Below, one piece after another: positions 34,346 through 45,700 of a DNA stretch of 64,000 nt (position 1 is the stretch's first letter; every line of letters begins with the position of its first letter). Position numbers and translations under genes: made by a program. The stretch is from the NCBI GenBank assembly GCA_021234155.1, contig JAJEKV010000015.1:12648304-12712303 (forward strand), in the 5' to 3' direction. The notes under the pieces are model-generated. The model did not search any database, was not told the DNA's origin, and saw nothing but the letters and a program-made list of their open reading frames with translations. Source of the stretch: Isoetes taiwanensis (lineage: Eukaryota; Streptophyta; Lycopodiopsida; Isoetales; Isoetaceae).

Positions 34346-34739
34346 CCCACAAACCCACATAAACGAGGGTTTGCCCCCCTAGGGGCAACCCAAAAAATAC
34401 AATGTCATTCATCCACCTAACCTGTCATTGTTGCACCCAAAGTTAAAATTGAAGATAAAAAAAAGGAAGGGGGTTTTTGGGGAGGGGGGGATAAAAAGGT
34501 GTTAGACTTCATGCGAAATCATCATATCATTTTTCCAACAGATATCAGAATCTTCCTTTTAGCAGATCATCATTGAAAATACTAGAAAACCCTCAAGAAA
34601 TGCATGCGATTCAACATCGTCGGATCGGCTTTTTGGGGAGAGACGAGGCTATATATATGTCTTTGGGCTCTTTCTCCATTATCGGCGTCTTCTCACAGCA
34701 GGTTTTTTGGGTCTTAATTGTCGGCCAAGCATTGATTAT

Positions 34740-35009
34740 TAGTTCATGTTTTCATTCTTTTGCTTCTCTTGCATGCCCCAAATTGTGGATCTGTAAGTTT
34801 TAGGAATCATTCTTGCGCACTTTGGCTGTGGAATTTTACTTGCATGCATGGATCTTGAAGGTCCTACATCAAATTCTCATGTGATTCGTTCATGTTTTCG
34901 TTTCTTTGTGTCTCTTGCATGCACGAATTTGTGGATCTATATGTTTTATGAATGGTTCTTGCTCGCTTGGGCTATGAAATTTTTGCTTGCATGTATGGAT
35001 CTTGAAGGT
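34740..35009. repeat. 147-bp period tandem duplication
   Basis: GTTCATGTTTTC ... TCTCTTGCATGC ... TTGTGGATCT ... GGATCTTGAAGGT occurs at about 34740-34862 and 34887-35009, with moderate divergence. Confidence 0.7.
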
Positions 35010-35319
35010 TATTGTAAGATCCTTCTAATAAGCAGGTTATTGTAAGATCCGTCTCAAAAAAGTGACGTGGCAAGGTAAAAAATCTGTTTTTGGTGAGAGA
35101 CTCGTCTGGAGGGGAAAACCGGCCGATATAGATAGGCATATCTTTCATCACAACAGTGTACAACATTTTGAAAAAATATCTAAGGTGGAGGGTAGTCCAC
35201 CAATTGGGTCTGACTACCCACTAATAATAATAAAGGGGACCTGCCATAGGAACAACTCAAGCCCCTTTAAGATGGCATAAAATAAGAAAGGCAAATAGGA
35301 GGCAACGTGCGAAAGTTTA

Positions 35320-35385
35320 TCACCGGGATACAAAAACCCCGCCCTTTCGGGTTTTCGAGGAAAACCCTAATGATAAATCTTCGCT
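35320..35385. repeat. copy of a dispersed CCCTTTCGGGTTTTCGAGG box
   Basis: The stretch at 35325-35372 (GGGATACAAAAACCCCGCCC, then TTTCGGGTTTTCGAGGAAAA, then CCCTAATGA) is closely matched at 53933-53980. It marks a dispersed repeat family. Confidence 0.65.
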
Positions 35386-35734
35386 CGACGGCTCCAAAGG
35401 AAAAGCCCGGGCCATCAAAGTGGAGATCATTGATGAAAAACTCGAGGAAGCACAAGATGGAGGTCGCAAATCAGACGATGCATCTCAAACTCCATGGGAG
35501 AGCCGAACAAAAGAAAGAAATAGCCATGATCACCTGAAAACTTAGAAGAAAAGTAAACAAACAGAATGCATTAGACGTTAGAAAAGTAATGCAAGAAAGT
35601 CGCCATAGGATGAGATGACCTGAAAAGAAACAACACAAAAAGAAGCAATTAACTCAAAAAATAGAAGCCACCACGCCGGCTCGGCGAAGCCTCCCAAGGG
35701 GGCTTGTCCATGACAAATCATAATCCTCCAATAA

Positions 35735-35900
35735 GAGAAGGGGCTGGTCACGCGAGCCACGCGACATAAGAGCCTATCTTCATAACCTCTCAAATACAGA
35801 GGGGCTGGTCACGCGAGCCACACGACATAACATCATATCTTAAAACAATATAACCTCTCAAATATAGAGGGGCTGGTCACGCGAGCCACGTGAAATGAAA
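35735..35900. repeat. three-copy tandem repeat with GGCTGGTCACGCGAGCCAC
   Basis: Copies at about 35739, 35802 and 35869, spaced about 63-67 bp, each preceded (copies 2 and 3) by AACCTCTCAAATAYAGAGG. The core GTCACGCGAGCCAC varies slightly in the following CG(C/T)GA word. Confidence 0.8.
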
Positions 35901-35983
35901 TCACAAATCAAAATGAAAAACATGAATGCAAACAACTTAGGGTGGGGAGGGAGGGAACTAAGACCCAAAAAAACTGCCGTGAG

Positions 35984-36723
35984 CAGGGTAAAAATTAAGG
36001 ACACCTATTATTTTTTATGTTATTAACCATGGGCGATTTTCTAGTGTCTTTATATTTTTATTAATTAATATGTGGGCAATTTTTTTTGAACAAAAAAAAA
36101 TATTTTATTCTGATGGAAAATACAATTTGGTTGACAAGTTATTTTTTCTCATTCTTACACAACAATAAACTAATATCAGCTATTGAGGAATGAAATACAA
36201 TTTATTATCATAGTCATAGCCAAAATTTCGCATCACATTGAACATCACATCCCCATATCTTCCACACCAACTGTTTTTTATGGTGGTCTAGTACTAGCTG
36301 AGACCGGTGCTACAATTGGTGCTAGAAAATATCTACTTCCAAATCTCTGAGTCATTATAGAGGTCGTTGCTATGAAATATTTGCCATAAAATCTTGCTAA
36401 ATCAGGTCTAGTTTGAAAATACCTATGCCAATTGTGAACAGTGGTTATAATGCAGAAGGTTATCCCTCATTAATATCAGTCATTTTATGCAATTTTTTAA
36501 ACTTATTATTTTTGAAGATCATATGTGGGCCAATCCATTTTTAAAATACCCATAAAAGAATCATGGCATGATTTTCTCTTCTGGCAAGATAAAAAAGAAT
36601 TACACGTGGGCGATTGCACATACCAAAAATGAAAAACTAATCGTACTAATCTCTCAAATCTTAATCCAAGAATTAGAAATAAAATAGCCCATTTGCAATT
36701 AATCGTCCTTAATTTTTACCCTG
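35984..36723. mobile_element. hAT-like non-autonomous element (MITE), 740 bp
   Basis: Perfect 19-bp terminal inverted repeats: CAGGGTAAAAATTAAGGAC at 35984-36002 and its complement at 36705-36723. The CAGGG start fits hAT-type ends. Flanks carry CCGTGAG on the left and GCGTGAG on the right, a slightly imperfect target duplication. The uninterrupted relative of the insertion site is visible at 34600-34715 (complement reads CTGTGAGAAGACGCC), which confirms insertion. The interior is AT-rich with no transposase. Confidence 0.8.
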
Positions 36724-36865
36724 GCGTGAGAAGACGCCGATAATGGAGAAAGAGCCCAAAGACGTATATATAGCCTCGTCTCTCCCCAAAATGGCGATCC
36801 ACGGTGTCGAATCGCATGCATTTTGGTGAGAGACTCGTCTGGAGGGGAAAACCGGCCGATTAAAA

Positions 36866-37140
36866 GAGAACTTCTATAAGATGATGAGCAAGGTGTGATT
36901 GCCACTATAAAGTTGACATATGTTGAATGAGCATCAGGAAAAAAGCAATACCATGTCTAACAAATCAAAACTCCCAAATGTAATCGCCAAGATATGAGGA
37001 TTGCTAAATGTATCAAAGCGGTTACGAAGGAAGCCTGGGGGGAACTAAAAACTACTAAACCCTAGGAACAATTTGGAAATAGAAAGAAATCATGGCAAAC
37101 AAATCTAAATGGCAACTAAACAAAAAAACACGCGGGACCA
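36866..37140. other. no gene recognised
   Basis: Short AT-rich segment between the composite repeat and the SINE-like head. Confidence 0.4.
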
Positions 37141-37288
37141 ATAGTGGCAAATAAATAAAAGGAATAAGAAGTCATTTGTAAGGAAGACGGTTGAATAAGA
37201 AATCACTTTTAAAGGGTACGGTTGATTGGCAAACTCGAACCTTCACCACCAACATACGATCAAAGCCTATAACCACTAGGCTAAACCC
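37140..37288 (-). mobile_element. tRNA-derived SINE-like sequence
   Basis: On the minus strand, GGGTTTAGCCTAGTGGTTAT gives a good pol III A box (TAGCCTAGTGG, 37283-37273). GGTTCGAGTTT gives a B box (about 37243-37231), roughly 40 nt later, as in tRNA genes. The remainder does not fold as a tRNA and runs into an AT-rich body with a repeated TGACTTCTTATTC-like word. Known plant SINEs have this tRNA-like head; the tail boundary at 37140 is a guess. Confidence 0.5.
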
Positions 37289-37474
37289 AATATAGCTTTT
37301 AAAACACAAATCGAGATTTCATAAAACCGTCATATGCTGTGAATAGGTAACCGAACAAAAGGCGGCAGAGAAAAGAGACAACTCCGGAATGCTAAAAGAT
37401 CACAAGCCATTTGGTCTATCCTGCCAGCATTTGCTTACCTATGTCAAAGGAATTTATATATCAAATACAACTCC

Positions 37475-37720
37475 CACAACAAGAAAAGGGTCATTTAGCG
37501 ACGTCTATAGCGACCTCGAGCGGCGTCTATCGACGGCGTCGGCGGGCGTCGCCGCGACGCGATCTCCGGGCGACGTCGTTCTTGGAGACACGTCGCGCGG
37601 CGATCGCGTCGCATCGGCGAGTCGGCGGCGTCGCTCGGGCGTCAGCGGGCGTGACTTCGGGCGTGACTCGACGCGTCGCGTCGCGGCGTGGCGTCAGCGT
37701 CGCGGCGTGGTGGACGAAAA
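37475..37720. other. left CACTA terminus and GCGACG subterminal array
   Basis: Terminal CACAACAAG is followed by about 220 bp in which GCGACG, CGTCGC and GGCGTC words recur every 10-20 bp on both strands. It ends in an A-rich, (A)nTT-punctuated run (37717-37780). Confidence 0.8.
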
Positions 37721-37929
37721 AAAAAAAAAAAATTAAAAAAAAAAAATTAAAAAAAATTAAAAAAAATTAAAAAAAAAAAAAGGAAAGAATTTTAATAGTT
37801 AGTTACAATATCATATACAAGAGGCAAGTAGTGGCTATCTTTACGTGTTCCCTGTTAGGGGAAAACCCGTATAGCCAATTCTATAACAATCGACCAATAT
37901 TAGACAATGACATTGAAAGTTAACGTGAA

Positions 37930-38260
37930 CTAAGAGTTTATAGCACTTACGAATCTATTTGGCCCGCCGAGAACCCAAGTGAGGCCGGAATTCGTTTGCT
38001 TGAAGTTGCCTTGGCGGTCAGGTGAGGCGAATGTTTTTTCTTGGAATCCTTTGCACATTCGAAAGTGATCGATTGCAAGGAATACAACATGACAAGTTAA
38101 ATGTCTTATTTTCGAATTGAGCGAATGGCAACAAATAACAAATACCTTGATATCTTCCTTATGGACCATTAAGTGGTTTAGGGACCTTTGACCAATCGCC
38201 TCCCAATTTTTGGCATTCGACTTCAATTTTGCAATCACTCTTTGCCTTTTCTATAAATCG
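37930..38260 (-). other. exon-like minus-strand stretches inside the CACTA element
   Basis: Two short open stretches end at donor-like sites: AKLKSNAKNWEAIGQRSLNH ... KEDIK before GTATTTG, and SPDRQGNFKQTNSGLTWVLG ... before GTAAGTGC near 37951. They could be exons of an accessory protein of the element. No family recognised; no transposase motif. Confidence 0.25.
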
Positions 38261-38454
38261 ATAGATTAACACAAAACAAAAGAATAAAAATAAGACTATG
38301 ACTAGGTCATGTACCTTCTTTTTAAAAGCGACTCCCCATCATCGAAATGAGCCCCTTCCAAATCTGGATTAGTCGGATTAAAAGCTAGAGTTGGCTAACA
38401 TACGCTTTAGGGTTATAAGCTAGATTTGGCCACCTCTACCTAAGAATTACAAGA

Positions 38455-38757
38455 AAAGTCGACTTGGACCCGAACACACAGTGCGTCTCCACTTTCGTGA
38501 GTGGAGCCCTCCGGGTGCCCTTGAACAAGCCACTACAATTTTATTTTAAACCTAAAAATAACAAGTGGTTGGACTTGAACTTGAACAGTGCGTGGCCCTC
38601 TCCACTCTAGGTGGAGCCTACCGCGTGCCCCTGAACAAGCCACTCCTTAACCTAGGAAAAATATATGATCGTAGTGAAGTGGACTTGAACCCGTACATGG
38701 TCCTCCCCACTCTAGGTGGAGCCGACCAGCGTGCCTTGAACAAGCCACTCCATCAAT
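38455..38757. repeat. three tandem ~117-bp repeats
   Basis: Copies share GTGGACTTGAACYYG, then CTCCACTCTAGGTGGAGCC, then GCGTGCCCYTGAACAAGCCA. They start at about 38460, 38566 and 38679. The CTCCACT...AGGTGGAG core is an inverted repeat in copies 2 and 3. Confidence 0.8.
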
Positions 38758-38829
38758 TTTTTTAACCCGCTTAAAATTATAAAAATAAAATGCAAGCGAT
38801 CAACTTACCAAAAGAAGGACGTGTGTAAC

Positions 38830-39210
38830 AAGATCCCGAGGGTCCAAATCGAAATAGAAAGCAACAAAAGAGTTAGAAGAATAAGAACAACGGAAAAAAA
38901 AAAAAAAGATCAAGAAAAAAAAAAAAAAAAAAAAGATGAAGAAATAGTAAAACAAGAAAGAAAAAAAATGAATGAATCAAAGAAGAAGAGAAGGGTGGGA
39001 GAAAGAAGAGAAGGGGAAAGAGGAGAAAAAAGAAATTAGGGAAGAAAGAGAAGAATGGAAGAAATAAGAGAATGAAATGGAAGAAGATAGAAGAATGGAA
39101 GAATGGAAGAGTGAAATAAGGGAAGAATCGAAGAAAGAAATGAGGAATGAAGGAAAAAAGAAGAAGAATGCGTAAACAAGAAGAAGAAAAAAGAAGGAAA
39201 GAGATAGAAA
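38830..39210 (+). repeat. purine-rich tract within the CACTA element
   Basis: Mostly A and G (AAGAAG, GAAGAATGG, long A runs), with periodic ATGGAAGAA-type words near 39055-39130. Frames here are composition-driven. Confidence 0.8.
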
Positions 39211-39394
39211 AAATTTGAAATCTACACTAAATCATTCAATCCAAAACCATTCAATCCAAAAAGCATGATCTACTAACCTTAAAAAGAGTGCTTGCAAGTC
39301 GCTTCAAGGTCGTGAGCCAAGATCGCCCAAAATAGTCGATAGAAGGAAGCCTAGGAATGGTCCCGAAAAGACGGCCCATGGATCAGTGCAAAAC

Positions 39395-39570
39395 ACACGG
39401 CGTCATGCGACGCGTCGCGACGTCGCATCGCGACGTAATTTTGAAAATCAGTATATCACGATTTTGAAATCGTATATCACGATTTCAAAATCGTGATATA
39501 CGCATTTCAAAATCGCTATATACGTTTAACGTCGCGATGCGGCGTGTCCGCGACGTATTTTGTTATAGCG
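39395..39570. repeat. internal CGTCGC cluster around a 22-bp perfect palindrome
   Basis: GCGACG/CGTCGC words (39400-39440 and 39530-39565), like those at the element ends, flank a perfect inverted repeat. The 22-bp arms are at 39451-39472 and 39480-39501, with spacer TATATCA. The region resembles an internalised element end or a copy of subterminal DNA. Confidence 0.8.
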
Positions 39571-39751
39571 GCGCCTAACACTTTTAATTTTTTGGTGCCT
39601 TTTTTCATCCGATGTTCATGAAAGTTTGTCCTTATGCTAATTTGGACATTCCCGAGCCATATATGCGATCAAAATCACATTCGGATTTAACCAATCTTCT
39701 ATTGCTACTACTTACGAATGTTTGAGCACGGGTGGCATGTTTGAGCACAGG

Positions 39752-42700
39752 GTGGCGGTTTGATAAGTTCTCCCAGCACGGATGTTGGATTTTTGGCCCT
39801 TATCGAACGAGGCCCTTGAACGAAAAGGATTCAACGGTCGGGATAGGGGAACCGAGATCCCGGGAGTGTGGTCTTTAGCGTCTCGCCCCTCAGGGAGCGC
39901 CGCCAGAAAGGCTGCCTCGAAACTTTTGGGGCTCACCTCACGGGTCCCACTCTCCCCTCTAATGAGGTGGCCTTGCAAGGTCCTCGCCTTATTTGACTTG
40001 GGCAAGTGTGCCAAGCTTCGGCTGCCCAACAACAAAGCTTGCCGGACCGTTCTAATGCAAACACTTTGATCTAAACCTTGTCCGGAAATTTTGAAAACTC
40101 GGCCTCAGATGTTGGCGATGACTTAGGAAGCCTGTGACAAAAATCAGAATTTAATTCCGTTACTATGCATTAATTACGAATTTATGAATGTCTTGCCCTT
40201 GCAAAAGCCGCCCTTTACTTCTAAGCGCCACAACGGGAGGATGCTGGATCAAACTCCATTAAAAGTTTCCCCTTGCTTCGCGTTCTCAATCGCATCTTAT
40301 CGGCCAAGTCCCAAGTGCAAAGGACTAAAACTTCGGCACCCAAAACGCAAACCACTGCTAGAACCACGGCAACTCATAGGGTTTACGTTTGAGGCTCTAT
40401 CCTTGTCGATTCGACTAGGACCTTTGCGCCGCGGTCTTGGCGTAGAGGGGGTGTTGACGCCGAGAGCACGGACCTAAAAACCATCCGGAAGCGGCTTGCC
40501 CCAAAGTCCTCTCCCGAAGGCCCCGGCGACGGACGGGCAACTTCCCCTCTCCTAATCGTGATTCGCTCGCCAATGGACTCGGACGTCGACATTGCCACGG
40601 GGACTGTTTCATGGCCAAAAGACCACCCCTTCGAGGGTAGGCGTCAAACTATCTCATGTCCAACACACTCGTAGTCAATTGGCCTAGGAGGTGGTCATCC
40701 GAATCTTTTTAACGTGGGGGCTTAGTGTTTCTTTCTTTTGCAAACCGACCGCGCAACTTGGTCTCTAGGGTAATTTCGGCCTCTCGGACGATGTGGCTAA
40801 GTCGAATAAGCCATTCCGGAAAGCCCGCAATGTCGAACGACAAAACACTTTGGTTTCTACACGGTCGACCGCGGGGCGGCTTGCCGGTTTGATAAGTTCT
40901 CACGGACGGATGTTGGATTTTTGGACCTTATCGGGGCAGGGCCCTTGAGCGAAAGGATTCAGCGGTCGGATAGGGAACCGAGATCCCGGGAGTGTGGTCT
41001 TTAGCGTCTGGCCCCGGGGAGCGCCCGGGAAAGGTTGCCTCGAAAACTTTTTGGGGCTCGCCTCACGGGTCCGGACTCTCCCTCTAATGAGGTGGCCTTG
41101 CAAGGTCCTGGCCTTATTTGACTTGGGCAAGTGTGCTTTCGCCGCCCAACAATAGGCTGCCCGGACCGTTCTAATGCAAACACTTTGATCTAAACCTTGT
41201 CCGAAATTTTGAAAACTGGCCTGTATGTTGGCGATGACTTAGGAAGCCTGTGACAAAAATCAGAATTTAATTCCGTTACTATGCATTAATTACGAATTTA
41301 TGAATGTCTTGCTAACTGCAAAAGTCGCCCTTTACTTCTAAGCGCCACAACGGGAGGAGTACAGATCCAAACTCCATTCCGTCGGTTCCCTTGCTACGCG
41401 TTCTCAATCGCATCTTATCGCCAAGTCCCAAGTGCAAAGGACTAAAACTTCGGCACCCAAAACGCAAACCCCGCTAGAACCCGGCAACTCATAGGGTTTT
41501 ACGTTTGAGGCTCTATCCTTGTCGATTCGACTAGGACCTTGCGCCGTGTCTTGGCGTAGAGGGGGTGTTGACGCCGAACCACGGACCCTAAAACCATCCG
41601 AAGCGGCTTGCCCCAAAAGTCCTCTCCCCAAGGCCCCGGCGACGACGCAACTTCCCCTCTCGGAATCGTGATTCGCTCGCCAATGGACTTCGGAACGCCG
41701 ACATTGCCCCGGGGACCAAGTTTCATGGCCAAAGACCACCCCTTCGAGGTAGCGCGTCAAACTATCTCATGTCCAACACACTCGTAGTCAATTGGCCTAG
41801 GAGGTGGGCGGCCAATCTTTTTACGTGGGGGCGTAAGTGTTTCTTTCTTTTGCAAAACTGGCCAGGTGCAACTTGGTCTCTAGGGTAATTTGGCCTCGGG
41901 CCGATGTGGCGAAGTCGAATCGCCATTCCTGAGCTTTCCGCAATGTCCGAACGACAAAACACTTTGGTTTCTACATTACGACCGCGGGGCCAACCCGGCG
42001 GTTTGATAAGTTCTCACGGACGGATGTTGGATTTTTGGACCTTATCGAGGCAGGCCCTTGAACGGCGATTCAATCGGTGGGATAGGGGAACCGGGATCCC
42101 GGAGTGTGGTCTTTAGCGCACGGCCCCCTCGGGAGCCGCCAAGAAAGGCTGCCTCGGGAAACTTTTTGGGCTCGCCTCACCCGGGTCCGAACTCTCCCCT
42201 AATGAGGTAGCCTTGCAAGGTCCTGGCCTTGTTTGACTTGGGCAAGTGTGCCGCCTCGCTGCCCAACAACAAAGTCGCCCCGACCGTTCTAATGCAAACA
42301 CTTTGATCTAAACCTTGTCCTGAAATTTTGAAAACTGGCCTGTATGTTGGCGATGACTTAGGAAGCCCGGCCGACAAAAAAATCAGAATTTAATTCCGTA
42401 CTATGCATTAATTACGAATTTATGAATGTCTTGCTACCGCAAAGCTGCCCTTTACTTCTAACCGCCACAACGGGAGGAGTATGGATCCAAACTCCATTCC
42501 ATCAGTTCCCCTTGCTTCGCGTTCTCAATCGCATCTTATCGGCCAAGTCCCAAGTGCAAAGGACCAAAATCCCGGCACCCAAAACGCAAAACCCCGCTAG
42601 AACCCAGCAACTCATAGGGTTTACGTTTGAGGCTCTATCCTTGTCGATTCGACTAGGACCTTGCGCCCGTGTCTTGGCGTAGAGGGGGTGTTGACGCCGG

Positions 42701-45700
42701 GCGGGGACCCTAAAAAACCATCCGGAAGCAAAATTGCCCCAAAAGTCCTCTCCCCCCCCACAGCGGCACGGACGGGCAATTTCCCTCTCCGAATCGTGAT
42801 TCGCTCTGCCAATGGACTCGGAACGTCGACATTGCCCCCTGGGACCAAGTTTCATGGCCAAAAGACCACCCTTCTCGAGGTAGCGTCAAACTATCTCATG
42901 TCCAACACACTTTCGAGTCAATTGGCCTAGGAGGTGGGCTGCCAATATCGCAAAACGTAGGGCGTAAGTGTTTCTTTCTTTTGCAAAACTGACCGTGCAA
43001 CTTGGTCTCTAGGGTAATTCGCCTCCCGGAACGATGTGGCGGTCGAATCGCCATTCCGAGCCTCCGCAATGTCCGAACGACAAAACACTTTGGTTTCTAC
43101 ACGATTTGACCGCGGGGACGCTTGGCGGTTTGATAAGTTCTCACCGGACGGATGTTGGAGTTTTGGACCTTATCGAGGCAGGGCCCTTGAACGAAGGATT
43201 CAACGGTCGGATAGGGGAACCGGTGATCCGGGAGTGTGGTCTTTAGCGTCACGGCCCCGTGTGAGCGCCGCCGGGAAAGGCTGCCTCGGGAAACTTTTTG
43301 GGGCTCGCCTCACGGGTCCGAACTCTCCTCTAATGAGGTGGCCTTGCAAGGTCCTGGCCTTGTTTGACTTGGGCAAGTGTGCCGCTGCCCAACAACAACA
43401 GTTTGCCCGGACCGTTCTAATGCAAACACTTTGATCTAAAACCTTGTCCGGAAATTTTGAAAATCGCCAGTATGTTGGCGATGACTTAGGAAGCTCACCG
43501 ACAAAAAATCAGAATTTAATTCGAACTATGCATTAATTACGAATTTATGAATGTCTTGCTACCGCAAAAGTTTGCCCTTTACTTCTAAGCGCCACAACGG
43601 GAGGAGTACAGATCCAAACTCCATTCCGCCGGTTCCCCTTGCTTCGTGTTCTCAATCTGCATCTTATCAGCCAAGTCCCAAGTGCAAAGGACCAAAACTT
43701 CTACGGCACCCAAAACGCAAAACCCCTGCTAGAACCTCGGCAACTCATAGGTTTACGCTTTGAACTCTATCCTTGTCGATTCGACTAGGACCTTGCCTGT
43801 AGTGTCTTGGCGTAGAGGGGGGTGTTGACGCCTTGAGCACGCGGACCCTAAAACCATCCGAAGCGGCTTGCCCCAAAAGTCCTCTCCGGCCCCCCGCGAC
43901 GGGCGGGCAACTTCCCTCTCCGAATCGTGATTCGGCTCGCCAATGGACTCGAACGCCGACATTGCCCCGGGGACCAAGTTTCATGGCCAAAAGACCACCC
44001 CTTCTCGAGGTAGCGTCAAACTATCTCATGTCCAACACACTCGTAGTCAATTGGCCTAGGGAGGTGGTCGCCGAATCTTTGCGTACGTAGGGCGTAAGTG
44101 TTTCTTTCTTTTTGCAAAACTGACCGTGCAACTTGGTCTCTAGGGTAATTTCGGCCTCCCGACGATGTGGCGAAGTCGAATCGCCATTCCGAGCCTCCGC
44201 AATGTCCGAACGACAAAACACTTTGGTTTCTACACGATTACGACCCAGCGGACGCGCTTGGCGGTTTGATAAGTTCTCACCGGACGGATGTTGAAGTTTT
44301 TGGACCTTATCGAGACGGGGCCCCTTGAACGGCGGATTCAACGGTGGGATAGGGGAACCGGAGAACCGGAGTGTGGTCTTTAGCGCGTCACGGCCCCGTC
44401 GGGAGCGCCGGAAAGGTCGCCTGGGAAACTTTTTGGGGCTCGCCTCCCGGGGTCCGAACTCTCCCCTCTAATGAGGTGGCCTTGCAAGGTCCTGGCCTTG
44501 TTTGACTTGGGCAAGTGTGCGGCCGGCCGCCCAACAACAGTCGCCCTGACCGTTCTAATGCAAACACTTTGATCTAAACCTTGTCCGAAAATTTTGAAAA
44601 TCGGCTCAGATGTTGGCGATGACTTAGAAAGCCTGGCAAACAAAAATCAGAATTTAATTCGAACTATGCATTAATTACGAATTTATGAATGTCTTGCTAC
44701 CGCAAAAGTCGCCCTTTACTTCTAAGCGCCACAACGGAGGAGTACAGATCCAAACTCCATTCCGTCGGTTCCCCTTGCTTCGGCGTTCTCAATCGCATCT
44801 TATCGGCCAAGTCCCAAGTGCAAAGGACCAAAACTTCGGCACCCAAAACGCAAACCCCGCTAGAACCCGGCAACTCATAGGGTTTACGTTTGAGGCACTA
44901 TCCTTGTCGGTCGACTAGGACCTTGGCGCCGTGTCTTGACGTGGGGGGGTTGTTGACGCCGAACGGACCTAAAACCATCCGGGCGGCTTGCCCCAAAAGT
45001 CCTCTCCCGAAGGCCACGGCGGACGGGCGGGCAACTTCCCTCTCCGAATCGTGATTCGCTCGCCAATGGACTCGGAGCGTCGACATTGCCCTGGGGACCA
45101 AGTTTCATGGCCAAAAGACCACCCCTTCTCGAGGTAGCGTCAAACTTATCTCATGTCCAACACACTCGTAGTCAATTGGCCTAGGAGGTGGCTGTCGAAT
45201 ACTGCAACGTAGAGAAAATTGTTTCTTTCTTTTTGCAAAACCGACCGGTAAACTTGGTCTCTAGGGTAATTTCGCCCTCCGACGATGTCGAATCGCCATT
45301 CCGAGCCTCGCAATGTCCGAACGACAAAACACTTTGGTTTCTACGGCCGACCGCGGGGCCAGGGGTTTGATAAGTTCTCACGGACGGATGTTGGATTTTT
45401 TTGGACCTTATCGAGACAGGGCCCTTGAACGAAGGATTCAACTGTCGGATAGGGGAACCGAGATCCGGGAGTGTGGTCTTTAGCGTACGGCCCCCCCTGG
45501 GAGCCGCCGAGAAAGGTCTGCCTCGGGGAAACTTTTTGGGGCTCGCCTCACGGGTCCAACTCTCCCCTCTAATGAGGTGGCCTTGCAAGGTCCTGGCCTT
45601 GTTTGACTTGGGCAAGTGTGCCAGCTCGGCTGCCCAACAACAGGCTGCGCGGACCGTTCTAATGCAAACACTTTGATCTAAACCTTGTCCGGAAATTTTG

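Larger units (their letters stand above)
34600..36865. repeat. composite region: inverted arms and direct repeats of a dispersed sequence
   Basis: A ~115-bp segment at 34600-34715 (GGGGAGAGACGAGGCTATAT ... TCGGCGTCTTCTCAC) is present in inverted orientation at about 35960-35983 plus 36724-36825, where it is interrupted by the element at 35984-36723. A second sequence (TTTTGGTGAGAGACTCGTCT ... CGGCCGAT, 39 bp) occurs as direct copies at 35089-35128 and 36824-36862. Between them lie a 147-bp tandem duplication (34740-35009) and a GGCTGGTCACGCGAGCCAC repeat. The layout looks like nested or rearranged copies of one repeat family. Confidence 0.75.

Noticed and set aside
34366-34392. TTGCCCCCCTAGGGGCAA as a Helitron hairpin
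   Set aside because: CTAG lies in the loop, not after the stem; just a local palindrome.
38821-39039. Lys/Glu-rich frame in the purine-rich stretch
   Set aside because: Low-complexity A/G sequence; no other coding evidence.
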